A DNA stretch of 64,000 nucleotides from Candidatus Paracaedibacteraceae bacterium (GCA_019636035.1 JAHBYI010000001.1:861508-925507); one strand, 5' to 3'; shown: positions 17,550-27,122, numbered from the stretch's first letter. The notes: generated by a model from the letters alone, not told the origin. Numbers and translations are program-made.

Positions 17550-18605
17550 TTACATCCATAATTCGCTATGAATTTCATCATATCTACGATCTTTGAGTAT
17601 ATCGGGAGTTTTACTTAAAGATGGAAATTCATTCGATATTTCGGTACACAAGCAATACAGCAATTCATCGCCTAACATATCAGCATATTGACCACGTAAA
17701 GCTTTTTCATACCAGTTAATGAGGTTTTTTTCAGTGATAATGCTTTGTATTTTGCTGCGCCAGCCTATCTGATTAAGCAATGATACAATTAATTTTTCTT
17801 CAGCATCTTTACAAATGATAACGATTTTATCACTTGAAACACTATCGACAACTTCTGCTGCTAATTCCTCATCAAGGCTCAAATGCTTTACTTGAATAGC
17901 CGGCCCCCAATTTGAGTACATATCAAGTCCCCTATCAGCAGCATTCGTTACACCAACACGAAAGATCTTTGCACTTTGTGTATTTTTTGTGTTACTCGTA
18001 TCAAGGCACATAATCATTTTTGCAAAGTCATCAAATTCTGTCAAAAGATCGCTTTTTGTTTGGTCTATAGATACTTCAATTCTTAATTCAAGTGCAGAAA
18101 CGATTGTCGAAAGAAGTGCATAAACAATAACTTCATAAACTTTGTCTATACTCCGCTTCAATCCTGTTTCATTGCGGAATGAATTTATGAATGTTATAAG
18201 ACAGAAACTTTCACGTGATGCGGATAAGCAATAGTTCAGAGCCTCTGCTAATTGTGTATGCTTATTCATAAATCGACTATAAATATATGCTTCAACCGCA
18301 CCACCTGTACGGATATTTTCTTGACCGAGTATATCTAAGATTTGTGGGGGTATAGCATTGTCATTAAATAAATCATCCTGAAATCGAGCACTACTTGTGC
18401 ATATACGACCAAGCAAAATAATACTAATATCATTACGCCATTTTTTGCTTGGGTTGCGGTAGCAATCAAGATTTAATAGGTCAAACATTCCTGGGAATGT
18501 CCTATGATGATAAAGTATTTCCGCGATCTGAATAGGCTTATAGAGATGTATTCGGGACTTTTGAATAATTTTATCAAGTATGGATTTCGCTTGTTTAATG
18601 TCCAT
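17550..18605 (-). CDS. type II restriction endonuclease, HaeII-like
   Basis: The 351-residue protein resembles the HaeII restriction-enzyme family (about 350 residues, RGCGCY recognition in the founding member) in its opening QAKSILDKIIQKSRIHLYKP and IQIAEILYHHRT; this is recalled similarity, not a search. Additional segments: TGGAVEAYIYSRFM, GLDMYSNWGPAIQVKHLS (a D-x(n)-Q-x-K arrangement, the PD-(D/E)xK-like core), and KIVIICKDAEEKLIVSLLNQ. It overlaps the upstream methyltransferase gene by 11 bases, as expected of a type II pair. AT-rich codon use suggests horizontal acquisition. Cutting specificity is an inference. Confidence 0.7.
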   Translation of the reverse strand: MDIKQAKSILDKIIQKSRIHLYKPIQIAEILYHHRTFPGMFDLLNLDCYRNPSKKWRNDISIILLGRICTSSARFQDDLFNDNAIPPQILDILGQENIRTGGAVEAYIYSRFMNKHTQLAEALNYCLSASRESFCLITFINSFRNETGLKRSIDKVYEVIVYALLSTIVSALELRIEVSIDQTKSDLLTEFDDFAKMIMCLDTSNTKNTQSAKIFRVGVTNAADRGLDMYSNWGPAIQVKHLSLDEELAAEVVDSVSSDKIVIICKDAEEKLIVSLLNQIGWRSKIQSIITEKNLINWYEKALRGQYADMLGDELLYCLCTEISNEFPSLSKTPDILKDRRYDEIHSELWM

Positions 18606-19692
18606 TATTTATATTCTCTTGTTCATACTTTTTAAGTGCGATTATCATTTCTTCCGCAACCGCTTTTATAACAGGAACGGCAACACTATTTCCAGCTTGT
18701 TTTTTTATACTACTGTACGATACAACGATTTTAAATGTATCAGGAAATCCTTGTAGCCTTAGCATCTCTCTTGCAGACGGACGGCGTTCATTATTTATTA
18801 GTATATAATTTGCTGATGCGCCTGAGCGTAATGCACAAGAAAAATGGTGAGGTGTCACTGAACCTCCTATATTTTCGTGAGTTATATATGGTTGCTCAAG
18901 TTTAGTTTTCATACGCTCAAAACGACTTCGTTTAATGTCATCGCGAACCCACAAGGATGCATCTAGGTTACTTTCGCTTTCAAGAATATCAGAAAGTGAT
19001 GACTTTTTATGCTCGGAAACAGGGTGAGGAAATTGAAAATCTACGTCGTCAAGGAAGCCGCATATTATTATTCGTTCACGTTTTTGAGGAACACCAAAAT
19101 CAAGAGCATTAAGAATACGTGTATATACTTTATATCCCAATGCCTCTAAGTGGCTGATAATAATCTTAAAAGTTTTCCCTCCGTCATGTACGGTTAAGTT
19201 CCTGACATTTTCAAGCATAAAAGCCTTTGGGCGTTTGTCGCGTAATATGCGCTCGATATCAAAGAATAGTGTTCCCTGTGTTTCGTGGTTGAAACCTTCT
19301 TTGTCACCAATTATACTAAACGGTTGGCAAGGAAAACCTGCAAGTAATATATCAAAGTCAGGTATATCTTTCGAATCTATTTTTGTTATGTCACCTGCGG
19401 GATGCTCATCAAAATTTGCTTCATATGTTTTTGCCGCTTGTTCGTCCCACTCGGATGAAAAAACACACTGGCCGCCAGCATGTTCAAAACCCAGCCGTAT
19501 ACCACCAATACCTGCAAATAAATCTATAAATTTGAAATTATCCCATGCCGAAATCTGCGATGATGAATTATCTATGATAGATCTACGAAAAGAGTCAAAG
19601 CCTGAAATAGTTAATTGATTATCGGTAATAGTAACGCAATCTTCTAGTGTAGTGTGTTGTGCTGCAAATACATTTACGATTGTAACAGGCAT
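18595..19692 (-). CDS. DNA (cytosine-5) methyltransferase of the restriction-modification pair
   Basis: The 365-residue C5 methyltransferase has all main motifs in order: I FIDLFAGIGGIRLGFE, IV GFPCQPFS (catalytic Cys), VI LENVRNL, VIII QKRERIIICGF, then a target-recognition region with SNLDASLWVRDDIKRSRF, IX RPSAREMLRLQGFPDTF and X GNSVAVPVIKAVAEEM. About 53 residues precede motif I, longer than usual, with no internal Met, so a non-ATG start nearer the core is possible. It protects DNA against the co-encoded endonuclease. The gene starts 19 bases from a palindromic element (19711-19814), which may mark the edge of the acquired segment. Confidence 0.92.
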   Translation of the reverse strand: MPVTIVNVFAAQHTTLEDCVTITDNQLTISGFDSFRRSIIDNSSSQISAWDNFKFIDLFAGIGGIRLGFEHAGGQCVFSSEWDEQAAKTYEANFDEHPAGDITKIDSKDIPDFDILLAGFPCQPFSIIGDKEGFNHETQGTLFFDIERILRDKRPKAFMLENVRNLTVHDGGKTFKIIISHLEALGYKVYTRILNALDFGVPQKRERIIICGFLDDVDFQFPHPVSEHKKSSLSDILESESNLDASLWVRDDIKRSRFERMKTKLEQPYITHENIGGSVTPHHFSCALRSGASANYILINNERRPSAREMLRLQGFPDTFKIVVSYSSIKKQAGNSVAVPVIKAVAEEMIIALKKYEQENINNGH

Positions 19693-19710
19693 AGCCTATT
19701 TTCCTTTACT

Positions 19711-19814
19711 ATAGTTGTCCCAGTTAAGTTTGATACAGTTAACTGAGGAGCGATGCCTAGTTTACCTAGGTGAGCGACGAATTTAGCTATATCAAGGTTA
19801 AATGGGATGACTAT
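19711..19814. repeat. complete palindromic element, family A (104 bp)
   Basis: The left end ATAGTTGTCCCAGTTAAG and the reverse complement of the right end ATAGTCATCCCATTTAAC match, and the inverted match continues with gaps for about 48 bases on each side (GATACAG / GATATAG, AGCGATGCCTAG / CGCTCACCTAGG). Read on the minus strand it is open, encoding IPFNLDIAKFVAHLGKLGIA and then a run through the left arm. Copies or half-copies lie at 9795, 12017, 32620, 44053, 45712 and 47939. It has no gene and no obvious target duplication. Confidence 0.85.
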
Positions 19815-19933
19815 TAATACCCAACATCAGCCACATTTTTCCAATTTATTGAGTTTAGTATAATGAAATCCATCATTCCTGAAAAGGGTCGTTGGGTAAT
19901 CCTCCAAAAAAACTTTTAATTCCTCAGATTAAA

Positions 19934-22021
19934 TTAAGGGCACACCCTAACTGTATCTAGCGTTTTCCTGACCACTTCAATCAAGGGGCTGCCGGGTGTA
20001 AATAGGGCTGACACACCCTGGTCAATCAAGAATTGATGGTCTGCCGGTGGCAGGATTCCACCACAAATGACTTTAATGTCATCAGCTTGATAGGATTTCA
20101 ATTCTTGAATAAGATCGGGAATAAGGGTTTTATGCCCCGCAGCCAAAGACGAGATACCGACAACATGCACATCGTTTTCAACGGCTTGTTTTGCAGCTTC
20201 GGCCGGTGTTAGAAATAAAGGAGCAAGATCAACGTCAAACCCTGCATCAGCAAAAGCGGTTGCGATAATCTTGATCCCTCGATCATGACCGTCTTGCCCT
20301 AATTTTGCGAGTAGTATGCGCGGTTGGCGACCGTTTTCCTGTGCAAAACGCGCGACATCTTCACGAAGTTTTATAAAATCAGGGTCATTGATCATGGATT
20401 TTTGCCAGACTCCGGTTAGGGTTTTTACGGGGGCTTGGTATCGACCAAACACATCTTCAAGGGCTTGGGATATCTCACCGAGGGTTGCCCGAGCACGCGC
20501 GGCTTTGATCGCGATTTCAAGTAAGTTATCAGATGTTTTTGCTGCATGCCGTAAAGCGTGCAACAGGGTTTCTATCTGGTGTGGATCTCGGGATTTTTTG
20601 ATGGTGGTGAGCGATTTAAGTTGTTGTTCCCTGACCTTGTGTGTGTCGATATCAAGGACGTCAACATCAGGCGCATCGTTGCCTTGATATTTGTTCACAC
20701 CGACAACGATATCTTCTTGGCGATCCAGGCGAATCTGTCGTTGAGCTGCCGCTTCTTCGATACGACGCTTAGGAAGACCCAATTGAATGGCTTTGGTCAT
20801 CCCGCCAAGATCTTCGATTTCTTTCATGTATTCTTTGGCCTTATCCATCAGGGATTGGGTTAAGGATTCAACATAGTGACTGCCACCAAGAGGATCGACA
20901 ACTTTTGTAACATTTGTTTCTTCGGCAAGAATAAGCTGTGTGTGTCGTGCTATGCGTGCACTTTGTGGGGTCGGTAATCCCAAAGCCTCATCATAGGAGT
21001 TGGTGTGTAGGGATTGGGTTCCGCCTAAAACAGCTGCCAGGGCTTCGATGGTTGTGCGAACAACGTTATTGAGCGGATCTTGGTAGGTTAAGCTAACACC
21101 AGACGTTTGACAGTGGGTACGGAGCATTAAACTTTGTGGGTTTTCCGGCTTAAACTGAGCCATGATCTCATGCCACAGGGTTCGCGCTGCCCTGAGTTTT
21201 GCCACTTCAGAAAAGAAATCCATGCCGATGCCGAAAAAGAAGGACAGGCGTGGCGCAAAATCATCCACTTGCAACCCCGTGGCTAAGGCTGTTCTGACGT
21301 ACTCCAGACCATCAGCAAGGGTATAAGCAAGCTCTTGGGCGGGTGTGGCACCAGCCTCGTGCATGTGGTAGCCCGAGATTGAGATCGGATTGAATCGAGG
21401 CAGATTTTTTGAGCAATAAGCAATAATGTCACCGACAATCCGCATGCTGGGGGCAGGGGGATAGATAAACGTGTTGCGCACAAGGAATTCTTTCAGGATG
21501 TCATTCTGAAGTGTACCTGATAATTTATCCTGCGATATTCCTTGCTCTTCGGCAGCAACAATAAAAAAAGCCATGATAGGGATAACAGCACCATTCATGG
21601 TCATGGAAACGCTGATTTTATCAAGGGGGATTCCATCAAACAGTCGTTTCATATCATCGACGGTATCAATCGCAACGCCAGCCTTGCCAATATCACCTGT
21701 TACGCGAGGATTGTCGGAATCATAACCACGGTGGGTTGCAAGGTCAAAGGCTACAGACAATCCCATTTGACCGCCCTTGAGGCATTCATGATAAAAAGCA
21801 TTGGTTTCTTCTGCGGATGAAAACCCCGCGTACTGGCGGATTGTCCACGGGCGATTGGCGTACATGGTCGCACGTATGCCGCGGGTATAGGGCGGGATCC
21901 CGGGAAGGTTTTCTTGACCGTAAACAGGATTGATGGGGATGTTGTCGGTTGTTTTCCAGGCGAGGTGGTCAATAGGATGCCCTTTGAGCTCCTTTGATGC
22001 AAGCTTTTGCCATTTTTCCAT
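19934..22021 (-). CDS. methylmalonyl-CoA mutase, adenosylcobalamin-dependent
   Basis: The 695-residue enzyme isomerises (R)-methylmalonyl-CoA to succinyl-CoA, the last step of propionate/odd-chain catabolism. The N-terminal TIM barrel includes [30 protein letters not shown] split over residues 40-70, [20 protein letters not shown] and [19 protein letters not shown]; the C-terminal B12 domain has [14 protein letters not shown] (D-x-H-x-x-G, the cobalt-ligand motif) and [16 protein letters not shown]. The single-chain long form corresponds to ScpA/MutB. Its GTPase partner MeaB is 19 kb away. Confidence 0.96.
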   Translation of the reverse strand: MEKWQKLASKELKGHPIDHLAWKTTDNIPINPVYGQENLPGIPPYTRGIRATMYANRPWTIRQYAGFSSAEETNAFYHECLKGGQMGLSVAFDLATHRGYDSDNPRVTGDIGKAGVAIDTVDDMKRLFDGIPLDKISVSMTMNGAVIPIMAFFIVAAEEQGISQDKLSGTLQNDILKEFLVRNTFIYPPAPSMRIVGDIIAYCSKNLPRFNPISISGYHMHEAGATPAQELAYTLADGLEYVRTALATGLQVDDFAPRLSFFFGIGMDFFSEVAKLRAARTLWHEIMAQFKPENPQSLMLRTHCQTSGVSLTYQDPLNNVVRTTIEALAAVLGGTQSLHTNSYDEALGLPTPQSARIARHTQLILAEETNVTKVVDPLGGSHYVESLTQSLMDKAKEYMKEIEDLGGMTKAIQLGLPKRRIEEAAAQRQIRLDRQEDIVVGVNKYQGNDAPDVDVLDIDTHKVREQQLKSLTTIKKSRDPHQIETLLHALRHAAKTSDNLLEIAIKAARARATLGEISQALEDVFGRYQAPVKTLTGVWQKSMINDPDFIKLREDVARFAQENGRQPRILLAKLGQDGHDRGIKIIATAFADAGFDVDLAPLFLTPAEAAKQAVENDVHVVGISSLAAGHKTLIPDLIQELKSYQADDIKVICGGILPPADHQFLIDQGVSALFTPGSPLIEVVRKTLDTVRVCP

Positions 22022-22095
22022 ATCGTGATCCAGCTATCGACCTTTGCTCCCATTATACAATATAAAGATTAAGATAAAATAGGTAAATTTAAGGG

Positions 22096-22485
22096 CTATA
22101 GTCGATCCAGTATCTTATAGTTTCCTTCCGGCATTTTTAGAGTGTGGATTTGGGATGCCTCAATCCACACATATCCCGGTTGTCCCTCATTCATGTTGAG
22201 GTCGCCTTCAAACTTATGGCAATTGAATAACAGGATGGTGACATGAGCATGAGGATATTGATGGGTTGTAAACGCAACAGGCGATAGGTCTTCCTCATGG
22301 ATGATCAGATTAATTTCTTCTTTTATTTCCCGGCACAAGGCTTGTTCCGGTGTTTCGTTAGGATCAATCTTGCCACCGGGAAATTCCCAATATCCTGAAT
22401 AATAGGTTGTGTCCGGGCGTTGGACAATCAGGACTTGATTCTTGGCATTCCTCAGGGCGAGGGCTACAACGGTGAGGTATTTCAT
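22096..22485 (-). CDS. mutT: MutT-type NUDIX hydrolase
   Basis: The 129-residue NUDIX protein has the full box GGKIDPNETPEQALCREIKEEINL, split here as GGKIDPNETPEQ and ALCREIKEEINL (G-x5-E-x7-R-E-U-x-E-E-x-G-U with the last Gly replaced by Asn-Leu). It opens MKYLTVVALALRNAKNQVLI and has the short VQRPDTTYYSGYWEFPGGK typical of 8-oxo-dGTP diphosphatases. The assignment to oxidised-nucleotide sanitation is by family. It reads leftward, 74 bases from the mutase gene, possibly co-transcribed. Confidence 0.85.
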   Translation of the reverse strand: MKYLTVVALALRNAKNQVLIVQRPDTTYYSGYWEFPGGKIDPNETPEQALCREIKEEINLIIHEEDLSPVAFTTHQYPHAHVTILLFNCHKFEGDLNMNEGQPGYVWIEASQIHTLKMPEGNYKILDRL

Positions 22486-22567
22486 TATTTAATCTTAACC
22501 TGAATTAACTTGTGACATCGTCGCATATTTTTGCGCTAAAGTTAAATTAAATCAGGGGAGGCGTAGC

Positions 22568-24145
22568 ATGAAAATTGGGTTTCTATCTGTGCTTTTTGGT
22601 GTAGCTGTATCATCTGAGATTTATGTTGTTGATTTTGATTCGATTCATTGGGCTATGGCTGATCAAACAATCATACCGCCTAAATCATTATCTGAGCATA
22701 CCATTGAAAAAAGGGATGCTTATATCAGGGATAATGGAATTCCACGACCGTTGGTCTATGCTCTTGATAAATTAAAAAGTCGCAACTCTGCGGCTTTTTT
22801 TGTATTTGTTTGGTCGCATCAGAACGCCAGGGCAATTATGGAGAAATACTTTGTCCATAATATTGCTATGAATCGCCGAGAGATATTAACACCGTCAATT
22901 GGCGGTTTAAAAGAGGCGTGGAAAACATTTAAACAGGGTGACTTTATCAGTTTCAAAAAGCGACCGAGAGATCCTATCCCAGCATTTTACGATGATACCA
23001 TTGAACAACCTTGCAAAAGTTACATTATCTCAGCGGATGATCCACCTTTGCAGTTGTTTAATCGGAGTGGGATCCCGAACCAAAAGATGATTGTGGATTA
23101 TAAGCGGCGTTATTGTGCCTCAGTGTTATCGTGTGATATATTATATCGAAAAAAACGCATAACTAAGCAACTTAGGTTGTGTCGCAACCCAAGGCTTGAT
23201 CATCTTATTGATAATTTGGGGACTAAATATCCTCAGGATCAATCCAGGCAGATTTCTATTCTATCCTATAATATTTTATTAAAAGGGCTTGATGTCAAAG
23301 GGCACGAATGGGATATGCGTAAAGGTGCCATTATTCAGCATATACAAAAACATGATCTTATTGGCCTGCAGGAAGTAACAGGACAGCAGTATATCGATCT
23401 CAAGGCGGCTTTGCTGGGATATAAGTTTATTGCTATCAATGCTGTGACAGGCAGAAAAATCAAGCGATCTGATAACTTATATGATGAAGGAATGGTTGTT
23501 ATGTACCGACACGAGATGTTTGATGTTAGCTCTGAATCACATTGGTGGATTTCTTCTACGCCGTCTATTCCATCAAAAGATGTAGGAAGTGATACGGGGG
23601 CATATTGCAAAGTAACTCAGCGTATTGAGTTTGTTCGGAAAAAAGATGGGTTACCCTTTGTTTTTTATAATAATCATTTTCCCCATGGCAGCATGACAGA
23701 AAAATGGCATAACAGTCGCGACTTAGCGGCCAAAATGGAATTAGATTATATTTATCAGGATCTTAGGTCAGGGAAATGGTTTGTCAGTGTTGGTGATCGT
23801 AATTTCAGGGATACAAGGGATCATGAAACCTATATGCGCTATCTTGACAAAGTTGGTGTCGGTGATGCAAGTCAATCTGGTAATCGTGGGCATAAAACAA
23901 CAATATTGGGGTACGGGGCTGATGCTGTTGCAATTGATCGCCGAGGGAAATTCAGTTCATCCTCTATGTTAGATATTATTTTTTATGGGACAGAACGGGC
24001 AAGTGTTTTGGATTGTTTAATCAATCCTGTTGAGTATGATGAAGAGGGAAAACTCTTGCCGTTGGGAGCAATAAAAGACCCGGAGGCTCGGCGGTTTGGA
24101 TCTGACCACGCCGCCGTGTCTGCACGGTTTAAACTTTATCAATGA
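22568..24145 (+). CDS. exported endonuclease/exonuclease/phosphatase (EEP) family protein
   Basis: The 525-residue protein opens with a short signal peptide (MKIGFLSVLFGVAVSS) and an N-terminal region of about 220 residues of unknown fold. From about residue 230 the EEP core follows with its catalytic signposts: ISILSYNILL (Asn), DLIGLQEV (Glu, metal), YNNHFPHG (His), VSVGDRNFRD (Asp/Asn; usually GDFN), and FGSDHAAVSARF (S-D-H). All key residues are present, so it should be active. Substrate could be nucleic acid, phosphoinositide or sphingolipid. An exported enzyme of this type in an intracellular bacterium is a candidate effector, by inference. SD: GGGGAGG six bases upstream. Ends overlapping 7 bases with the convergent gene. 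Confidence 0.8.
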   Translation: MKIGFLSVLFGVAVSSEIYVVDFDSIHWAMADQTIIPPKSLSEHTIEKRDAYIRDNGIPRPLVYALDKLKSRNSAAFFVFVWSHQNARAIMEKYFVHNIAMNRREILTPSIGGLKEAWKTFKQGDFISFKKRPRDPIPAFYDDTIEQPCKSYIISADDPPLQLFNRSGIPNQKMIVDYKRRYCASVLSCDILYRKKRITKQLRLCRNPRLDHLIDNLGTKYPQDQSRQISILSYNILLKGLDVKGHEWDMRKGAIIQHIQKHDLIGLQEVTGQQYIDLKAALLGYKFIAINAVTGRKIKRSDNLYDEGMVVMYRHEMFDVSSESHWWISSTPSIPSKDVGSDTGAYCKVTQRIEFVRKKDGLPFVFYNNHFPHGSMTEKWHNSRDLAAKMELDYIYQDLRSGKWFVSVGDRNFRDTRDHETYMRYLDKVGVGDASQSGNRGHKTTILGYGADAVAIDRRGKFSSSSMLDIIFYGTERASVLDCLINPVEYDEEGKLLPLGAIKDPEARRFGSDHAAVSARFKLYQ

Positions 24146-25110
24146 TACATTGATGGGCGTGATGACGTTCCTGATTTCATAGCCGCTGCTGTTAAGAATG
24201 ATTTTAAGGTTTGGGTGACAAGGGATTCGAACTCAGAAATAATATTACTAAGGCCGGTTCCTGATGTTATCGTCCTATCTCCAAGGCTTGCTTTGACTTG
24301 TTGTTGTGTTGCACAAAGACCAATAGATACAGTTCCTTTCTTGTTTGCATCCATTACATAGGTTCGGCAGGTATTGCCAAAAACTTTTTCACTGTTACTC
24401 TTTTTATCCCGTAAAATGCCATCTGTGCGTGGAAATGCAAAAGTAAATACAAGAGGATCATGCATTCCCAGAACTTTTTGTAAGAGAGCCTGGTCTAGTT
24501 TCTCTTCTTCTTCAGCGTATGTTTGAGATGCAGTAAATGCCCCTTGTAGGTTAGCCTTAACATAGGCGTTTAATCCACCTTCACCAAATAATTCCGGATG
24601 ATTTTGATAGAATGAAAGGAGTTTAGGATTGCCTAACGTTTTTAAATCAGACGTTTGCTGAGCAACCTTTTTTGCTCTTGCCGTGCAGTTTTGGGTTGAA
24701 TAGTCCCCATCCGGGAAAAAGGTACGTTGAAGTGCTGTGCTGAGGGTCGATGCTAGCGAAGATTCAATCCTTATGAATGACTCCATGCTTGAGGTTATCT
24801 CTGAATTCGGGCTATACGTGATATCGAGTTTAAGGTCGTCATTATCGCTTTTCCATACAAAAGAGAATGTTCCGCCTGTTTCGAATATTTGAATGAGGTT
24901 TTCTGTTGTATCAGATAAGCTATTACCTGGGATTTGTTGCAAGAGTAGGCTGGAAATAGAGGGTTGTTGTTCTTGACGTCCACCCCCGAACAAACTAGAG
25001 ATATCGACGCTACTACCACTCTCGCCTTCGTCATCGGATGCAACTATTGGTGTTAAAACGAAAGCAAAGCACGTTGTTGTTAAGATCATTTTTAAGAATT
25101 TAGGCATCAT
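24139..25110 (-). CDS. exported protein of unknown function
   Basis: The 323-residue protein has a signal peptide (MMPKFLKMILTTTCFAFVLTPIVA), then an acidic/Ser linker (SDDEGESGSSVDISSL) and a low-complexity GGGRQEQQPSISSLLLQQ stretch. The middle has NCTARAKKVAQQTSDLKTLG and YAEEEEKLDQALLQKVLG. The C-terminal part FPRTDGILRDKKSNSEKVF, CRTYVMDANKKGTVSIGLC looks like a beta-rich domain with paired Cys. No family recognised. Convergent with and overlapping the EEP gene by seven bases. Confidence 0.6.
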   Translation of the reverse strand: MMPKFLKMILTTTCFAFVLTPIVASDDEGESGSSVDISSLFGGGRQEQQPSISSLLLQQIPGNSLSDTTENLIQIFETGGTFSFVWKSDNDDLKLDITYSPNSEITSSMESFIRIESSLASTLSTALQRTFFPDGDYSTQNCTARAKKVAQQTSDLKTLGNPKLLSFYQNHPELFGEGGLNAYVKANLQGAFTASQTYAEEEEKLDQALLQKVLGMHDPLVFTFAFPRTDGILRDKKSNSEKVFGNTCRTYVMDANKKGTVSIGLCATQQQVKASLGDRTITSGTGLSNIISEFESLVTQTLKSFLTAAAMKSGTSSRPSMYH

Positions 25111-25272
25111 GTCGTTCCTTAGTTAAGTATTGATCCAAGGAAACCATACGATTCAATAAAAATTTAATCAATATTTATTTATAAATAAACCTAAAAAATT
25201 CTGAACGTTTACTAATTTTTTACGAGCAAAAGCGCAAACTTAGAATAAGAACAAGTGTATCTTGGTGATCAA

Positions 25273-26133
25273 ATGTTATTTATTGTTGGTTTTCTTATTG
25301 TTTTTGGATGTGTCCTTGGTGCCTATGCTGCCCATGGTGGGCACGTAGGGATCTTATGGCAACCCTTGGAATTCGTTATTATCTTTGGCGCAGCAACAGG
25401 GGCGATGATCATTGCAACACCAAAGCACATAGTAGGAAAAATAGGGGCGGCTTATGGCCGAGCCTTTAAGGGAGCCAAATATACCAAAGCAGACTTTCTT
25501 GAACTCTTAACAATGCAGTATACCGTCTTTAAACTAATAAAGACCAAGGGAATGCTGGAATTAGAAACACATTTGGATCACCCGCATGATAGTGCTCTAT
25601 TCAACCGATTCCCCGTTTTTGTTAATGATCATCATGCGACAGATTTCTTTTGTGATTACATGCGAATGTTAACGATGGGTGCTGAAAATGTTCATCAGAT
25701 CGAAGATTTAATGAATGAAGAGCTAGAAGTTCATCATCAAGAACAACATGCCGTTAGTGCAACACTGACAACTTTTGGTGAGTCTTTTCCTGCTCTGGGT
25801 ATTGTTGCTGCTGTTCTGGGCGTGATTCATACTATGGGATCTATTAACCAGCCCCCTGAAGTTTTAGGGCATCTGATTGGTGCTGCCTTGGTTGGAACGT
25901 TTGCCGGTATTTTGATTTCCTATGGTGTTATGTCCCCGCTTGCAAGCTGTGTTAAAATTCTACAAGACGGTGAATCGCGTTACCTGAGTTGTATGAAGGC
26001 CGGGATTCTGGCCAGTATGAACGGATATGCTCCTGCTATTGCTGTTGAATTTGCTCGTAAAAGCATCGAGACAGATTTTAGACCATCTTTTGCTGAGATG
26101 GAGGAATCGATTCAGAATCTATCGGTGGCGTAA
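25273..26133 (+). CDS. motA: flagellar motor stator protein MotA
   Basis: The 286-residue stator subunit forms the ion channel of the flagellar motor with MotB. It begins with helix MLFIVGFLIVFGCVLGAYAAHG and WQPLEFVIIFGAATGAM, has the cytoplasmic loop, and the C-terminal helix pair with the conserved prolines: FPALGIVAAVLGVIHTMG and ALVGTFAGILISYGVMSPLA. The ATG at 25273 is preferred to the in-frame GTG at 25255 because it begins the first helix and follows GGTGAT. motB follows immediately (stop and start are adjacent). Confidence 0.94.
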   Translation: MLFIVGFLIVFGCVLGAYAAHGGHVGILWQPLEFVIIFGAATGAMIIATPKHIVGKIGAAYGRAFKGAKYTKADFLELLTMQYTVFKLIKTKGMLELETHLDHPHDSALFNRFPVFVNDHHATDFFCDYMRMLTMGAENVHQIEDLMNEELEVHHQEQHAVSATLTTFGESFPALGIVAAVLGVIHTMGSINQPPEVLGHLIGAALVGTFAGILISYGVMSPLASCVKILQDGESRYLSCMKAGILASMNGYAPAIAVEFARKSIETDFRPSFAEMEESIQNLSVA

Positions 26134-27117
26134 ATGAGTGATAAACCCGTTCAACCCATTATCAAAAAAATAAAAAAAGTATCAGGGCATGCCCATCACG
26201 GTGGTGCGTGGAAGATTGCCTATGCTGACTTTGTGACGGCTATGATGGCTTTTTTCCTGCTGATGTGGTTATTGAATGCAACATCAGAAGAACAGCGACG
26301 TGGTATTGCTAATTATTTTGACCCCTTTGCTTCAACGTCAAAGGGAGGGGGATATGAAGGTGTTATGGGGGGAACATCAATCAAGGAAACCCAAGGGGCA
26401 ATGGATGATGCTGCAGAAAATGCAATCAGAGTAAAGCCAATGCCGCCAACAGAACGAGGTCAGGGTGGTACAGCCGCCGGAGAAACAGAGCATCCGGATG
26501 TTAATGCCAATGATAATGGCGGGAAAACTGAGGATGTAAAAAAACAAGATGAAGAGTCGGCTAAAAAAGACATTGAGAATAATCTGATCAAAGCATCCCA
26601 AGCACAGACCTATAAATCCCAACAAGAGGAAGAATCCAAACTCAATGAAGTGAGTGAACAGATTAAACAAACCCTTGAGAAAATGCCGGATCTTAAAGAG
26701 CTCAATCAAAACATCAAGATTGTTTTAACTAAGGAAGGCCTCAACATTGAGATCATTGATCATCTCAAGAATGCAATGTTCCCAAGTGGGTCAAGTCGTA
26801 TGTATAAGCAAATGGAAGATATTTTAAAGGTTGTTGCGACAGCGATCAAAGGTGTTCCTAATAAACTGAATATCATTGGTCATACGGATGCAAATCAATA
26901 TGCGCAGCGTTCGCTTTTGACAAACTGGGAATTGTCGACGGATCGTGCTAATGCATCACGACGAATTCTGACGGAAAATGGTGTTGATAAATCTCGAATC
27001 AATTCGATTCTTGGTAAGGCTGATACTGAACTTGCTGATCCACAAAATCCGATGGCACCTGAAAATCGTCGGGTTGTTATAACGCTGTTACGACAGGTCA
27101 AAGCGAACAAAGAATAA
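26134..27117 (+). CDS. motB: flagellar motor stator protein MotB
   Basis: The 327-residue peptidoglycan-anchored stator protein has a basic N-terminus (PIIKKIKKVSGHAHHGGAWK), the ion-conducting helix YADFVTAMMAFFLLMWLLNA with the essential Asp in ADF, a long Gln/Glu/Lys-rich periplasmic plug/linker (about 70-195), and an OmpA-like domain (LNIIGHTDANQY ... ELSTDRANASRRIL ... MAPENRRVVI). The linker is longer than in E. coli. Directly follows motA. No other flagellar gene is in this window, so whether the cell is motile is not shown here. Confidence 0.95.
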   Translation: MSDKPVQPIIKKIKKVSGHAHHGGAWKIAYADFVTAMMAFFLLMWLLNATSEEQRRGIANYFDPFASTSKGGGYEGVMGGTSIKETQGAMDDAAENAIRVKPMPPTERGQGGTAAGETEHPDVNANDNGGKTEDVKKQDEESAKKDIENNLIKASQAQTYKSQQEEESKLNEVSEQIKQTLEKMPDLKELNQNIKIVLTKEGLNIEIIDHLKNAMFPSGSSRMYKQMEDILKVVATAIKGVPNKLNIIGHTDANQYAQRSLLTNWELSTDRANASRRILTENGVDKSRINSILGKADTELADPQNPMAPENRRVVITLLRQVKANKE

Positions 27118-27122
27118 TCGAG

